A stretch of DNA of 64,000 nucleotides from Channa striata. Its lineage: Eukaryota; Chordata; Actinopteri; Anabantiformes; Channidae. A program made the translations under genes and the position numbers. Below the pieces are notes generated by a model. It ran no database searches. It was not told the origin of the DNA and saw only the letters and a program-made list of their open reading frames with translations. Each line of letters opens with the position of its first letter. Position 1 is the stretch's first letter. The stretch is taken from NCBI GenBank assembly GCA_033026295.1, contig CM065176.1:10767945-10831944 (forward strand), read 5' to 3'. Below, piece by piece: positions 60,360 through 64,000 of this stretch.

Positions 60360-61050
60360 CACCCTTTAACCTCTGTGCTTTTCTAGCTGGTGGCTGAGGT
60401 AGCCAGTCAGAAGCCTAATCAGTCTCGTCTGACAATACTGGGAGGTTGAGGGCTGTCAGTCCTTCTTTCAGACAGGGGCTCAAATGAAGCCGTGGCAGGG
60501 GAACCCCTGATTGATTAGTGCCTCTTTATTGAAGTGCATGTGTGTGTCTGTGAGCAGGAGAGTGTGTGTCTATAGGGCCCCAGCCAGCAAGCTTTATTTA
60601 AATCCATCCAGAGAGAGTACTATAATTATGACTTTTTCTTTCTGCTGGCCGGTTAAAGCTGACACAGAGGGTTCTTATGACTCACTTCACCCTCTCAGCC
60701 TCCTAAAGAGGGAGAGATTATTACAGGCCCTAAGAGCTTGGGCCAGTCAGGCTCATCAGCGTGGCTTTATAGACCTGAGAGAAGGGCCAGGTCCAGAGCA
60801 GGACTCCAAAAAAGGCAGAAAAAGGGTGGAGGGCCGAGATGAAGACAAGTCACTGTGTAATCCTATTTCAGCGTTATTCATTGATGCCAGGGGGGCCGAA
60901 CAATTTGTGTGCCCAGTATTTCAAATAAACAAAACCAGACAAACGTCTGAGCGAGAACAGAGTGCCAGTTCACCGCTATCACAGGCAACAAACAAACAAG
61001 CACAAACAGAAGCTGACTGGGGGTCAGATAAATTAGTAAAATGTGAGTGA
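60360..61050. other. Candidate conserved noncoding DNA with a long open frame
   Basis: Unique-looking sequence with a TGATTGAT Pbx/Hox-type word near 60,508 and TATTTAAAT / ATAATTATGA words. A plus-strand frame without stops runs from 60,511 to 61,050 (first ATG 60,538, about 170 codons), but its translation shows no domain or recognisable family. I treat it as noncoding until conservation shows otherwise. Confidence 0.25.
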
Positions 61051-61254
61051 TCCTGTGTGGCCTTGTTAGTAGGAGGTCTTCCTTCTCTCACTCCGTCTTT
61101 GTTTTTATCAGCTTCCTCACTATCAGTATGTGTCTGTGCCCCCTCTGCTGTCCCTTCTGTGAATCCCTGTGGCTGCAGCGCTGGCCGGGCCTCAGCCGTG
61201 CTTCCATTGTTCGCTGACAGCTCCTATCTGCTGACTATTTTGAGATGTGCCTGT

Positions 61255-61256
<2 letters not shown>

Positions 61257-61286
<30 letters not shown>

Positions 61287-61287
61287 A
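61257..61287. repeat. (TG)n microsatellite
   Basis: About 13-14 perfect TG units. Confidence 0.9.
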
Positions 61288-61359
61288 TTCACCTCCTCTG
61301 TAGGTGGGCTGCCTCATAATTTATACATTTTACTTCACGTTCACCTTCATTGCAGATAA

Positions 61360-64000
61360 CCAAGTAAACACTTCCTGGCACAGATAAATGAGGCAGAGGG
61401 GTCACATGTGGGAAAAGAGAATAAATTGACTGCAGTGGGTCAATTAAAGAATGCAAAGAGAGATTTCATACAAACATTATATGGCTGTAAGTTCTGCCAG
61501 TGAGTGAATTTTGGAATATCTGTAATAACATTAATGATTAGATGGGATATTCAGCATGTGCGTGTACAAATGTATTGGTAGAACTGTATGTGACCAAAAC
61601 AGGGAATAAAGTATTTAAGTAAAAGCACCATTAACCACATAAATTATGATTAAAAAATTATTTAAAATCGGCTACTGTTAATTTATTATATTAAATGTGT
61701 AAGTATCTTACTGATGCAGCTGGAGATATATTTAATTTTAAAGCTGCCGCAATCCATCATATGTTTATGTGTAAACAAATCAATTCATAGAATAAATACA
61801 GCAAATACAACTGTCAAACAATTGTAGCTTAATGGCATGTGTGCAGAGAAGCAGTCATCTCTGCTCTGCTTTCCAGGAGTTTTCTTTATGAAATAATAAT
61901 AAATACAAATGCTTCAAAATGTGCTGATCATCCAGAAATTGCTGCTCTTCTCAGATTTTTATAAGAGTGAGCATTGCTCATCAAACTTCTCTGCACAGCT
62001 GCCAGTTATGTTGAATGAGTCTGTGTCACTGACAGCACCTCTGCACAATTAGATTAAGATTAGTTTATAGAGTTAGTTAATCCACTGTGTTATTATTTTA
62101 AAAATACTGTAGTTGTAAGTATAAAGCAGCATAAATAAAAACACCCATAATTGTAAAACTATAGTAGAGTAAATGAACATTGTTTTTACAGTTTACCTTT
62201 TCCGTTCGGTCCCTGCGTGTACATCCATATGTGTTTTATCATGTCTGTTCACATTGTATTTGGACCATTGTAACACACACCTCTGGGCGTGGTGAGACTT
62301 TAATTTTACTGACAGTGTCGTTGCTTGCATGGTCAGGCCTATGACACAGACCGCCACATACACACAGTTAGACCTTCGGGTCATCCTCGAGTCCTTGAAC
62401 CGCAGTGTGCTGCCGTCCTCCCATGCCACAGACACAACACATCACTATTACTGTCACTCCCTGCACCTGACCGCATTATTGTGAGCTGCTGCACATGGAG
62501 GTGAACCTCTGTGAGAAGTTTCTGGATGATGTTTGCTCTCCTGGTTTTGTGAGATTTGCCAGTTTTCACAAATTCAACAGCTTTTGTAATGACGCTCCCT
62601 CACAGCTTCAGTGCTTTTATCTTGACTCGCCTTATTCTTGTGTGAATAGGAGTCAAGCAAAACTGAATGCGGTGACAGACCTCGGAGTCAATATTGAGAT
62701 TCAGGTAGAGAGTGCTTGGCGTTCTCCCCTCTGTGTTTTTGTTGCCGGCGGTAACAGTTTTTGGCCCATGCTGTTGTTGTGAACGAACAGGACAGGCAGC
62801 TCTTGTCATTTGACTCCTGGGATTAACAGAGGCAAAGAGTGTAATCCCAACACTTTGAAGTGTGTAAGATCTTAGTATCACACATCACGCCGAGCAGCCA
62901 AAAAGCCTCTCATTGTAACTGAGCTAAAGAAACCGTCGAGCCTTTCAGCTTTGAACATCACTTGATTTTCTTTTCTGCTTTTTACTCGTTGAGAGGAATG
63001 TCAGAGGCATTTCTCGGAGAGATACAATGAAAGAAAGACAGACAGAAGTGACTCACCACATTTATTCAATCTAATTATCTGCCTCATAAAAGGAATAAAC
63101 AACGTTTCTGTCTTTGAATTTTTTGTGCTTGGTTTTCAATTATTTTCAGTGGCATGTGTCTGCAGGTCTGCTCCATTTACGATTAATCACAGTTTGTTAG
63201 ATAGCAACCCTATTCAATTTCTTTCCTCATTACGCCCTGTCCAGGTTCATGGCCACCCCAGGTATAGAGGATCCACTGGTGGACACATAGACACAAACAC
63301 ACACATCTACACCTGCTTAAGCATTAACCATGTCACCCATAAGTGAATAAATGCACAGGTCCTTACATATAGCCTATCTCTCAAACACACACACACACAC
63401 ACACACACCTGTGTTTAGCAGGCCTTTTAGTTAGAGGGGGAAAATTCCAACATGAGCCCATTTATCAGGGGGAGAAGGCAAGCGATTAGATATTGGTGAT
63501 AAAGATTTTAAGTCAACATCCTGGCAGGTGTTGAGCGCATTTTACTGCACACGAGTGACTCCACTCCTGGATCTTTATGAGCAATAAAGGATGAAACTCT
63601 TTTTCGTCCCTCCGTCCACTTCCACTTGTCTTCGCTGGGTAGAGTCCAGGCTGGGGAATTACCATCAGCCCGTGTCCATGATAAAATCAGCCTACACATT
63701 ATTGTCCTTGTTTTTGCAGAGTTGTGACTTAACCTGTTTGGCTACTTAAGATTCACACAGTATGTAACTTTCTATGTGAAGGTACTCGTTTTAAAGGTCA
63801 GTAAATACTGGGTATGCAGGCTGTGATATTAGACTACACCACCACAATAAACACTATTAGGGAGTCTGAAGATTTGAAATGCTAAGATGGATGGTCTCTG
63901 AATAAAGTTAAAAATACCTTGCAAACATTATGTTTTAACACATAAGAAGATGGAAAAAAAAAACCTAAATCAGATTTTTTGTAAAAACATCAGAGGAAAA
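61360..64000. other. Gene-free right end of the window
   Basis: AT-rich intergenic DNA with a (CA)12 microsatellite at 63,384-63,408. No coding exon is recognised on either strand and tyrosine hydroxylase, a possible next neighbour of ASCL2, is not visible. Confidence 0.5.

Noticed and set aside
1..64000. CRISPR arrays, bacterial operons, phage or integrated virus genes
   Set aside because: No spaced direct repeats, ribosome-binding-site organised frames or viral protein motifs were seen; the tandem repeats are ordinary eukaryotic microsatellites.

Overview
This is vertebrate, and specifically teleost, genomic DNA. Genes are split by short introns with GT-AG borders. (CA)n/(TG)n and tetranucleotide microsatellites are dense, and there are Tc1-like, hAT-like and L2-type repeat remnants of the kind common in fish. 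The proteins read as fish versions of well-known vertebrate genes. I cannot name the species; the style suggests a percomorph-type fish with a fairly compact genome.

Layout, left to right: (1) 1-21.7 kb holds rassf7 on the + strand, an N-terminal RASSF family gene. It has a probable noncoding first exon near 1.5-1.93 kb, a 13 kb first intron, and coding exons between 15,381 and 19,513. The penultimate coding exon carries an apparent one-base frameshift. (2) 24.17-25.45 kb holds the microRNA gene mir-210 on the - strand, with a CpG-richer block containing HIF-type core motifs about 0.7-1.2 kb upstream of it. (3) 28.9-41.5 kb holds phrf1 on the + strand (PHD and RING finger protein, 18 coding exons, about 1,727 aa). 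(4) 41.57-46.0 kb holds irf7 on the - strand (10 coding exons, about 432 aa), tail to tail with phrf1 and with an ISRE in its promoter. (5) 46-50 kb is intergenic. (6) 50.64-51.24 kb holds a single-exon achaete-scute bHLH gene of the type called ascl1b in fish. (7) 52.1-64 kb is gene-free and repeat-dotted; several long non-repetitive stretches are candidate regulatory DNA for the bHLH gene.

The order and strands rassf7(+), mir-210(-), phrf1(+), irf7(-) match what I recall of human 11p15.5 (RASSF7, MIR210HG, PHRF1, IRF7), so this is a conserved block. Human ASCL2 is also in 11p15.5, while ASCL1 is on 12q. Together with ASCL2-like residues in the protein, this suggests the 'ascl1b'-type gene here may be the ASCL2 orthologue.

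The genes do not form one pathway. irf7 is the interferon-response regulator and has ISREs in its promoter, in its own intron and in a 3' intron of phrf1. mir-210 is a hypoxia-induced microRNA. phrf1 links chromatin and RNA polymerase II to ubiquitination. rassf7 is a cell-division scaffold. The ascl gene specifies neural fate. I found no wholly new system. The most useful observations are the unlabelled mir-210 locus, the ISRE set, a dense array of SUMO-consensus motifs in phrf1, the rassf7 frameshift, and the bHLH orthology question.
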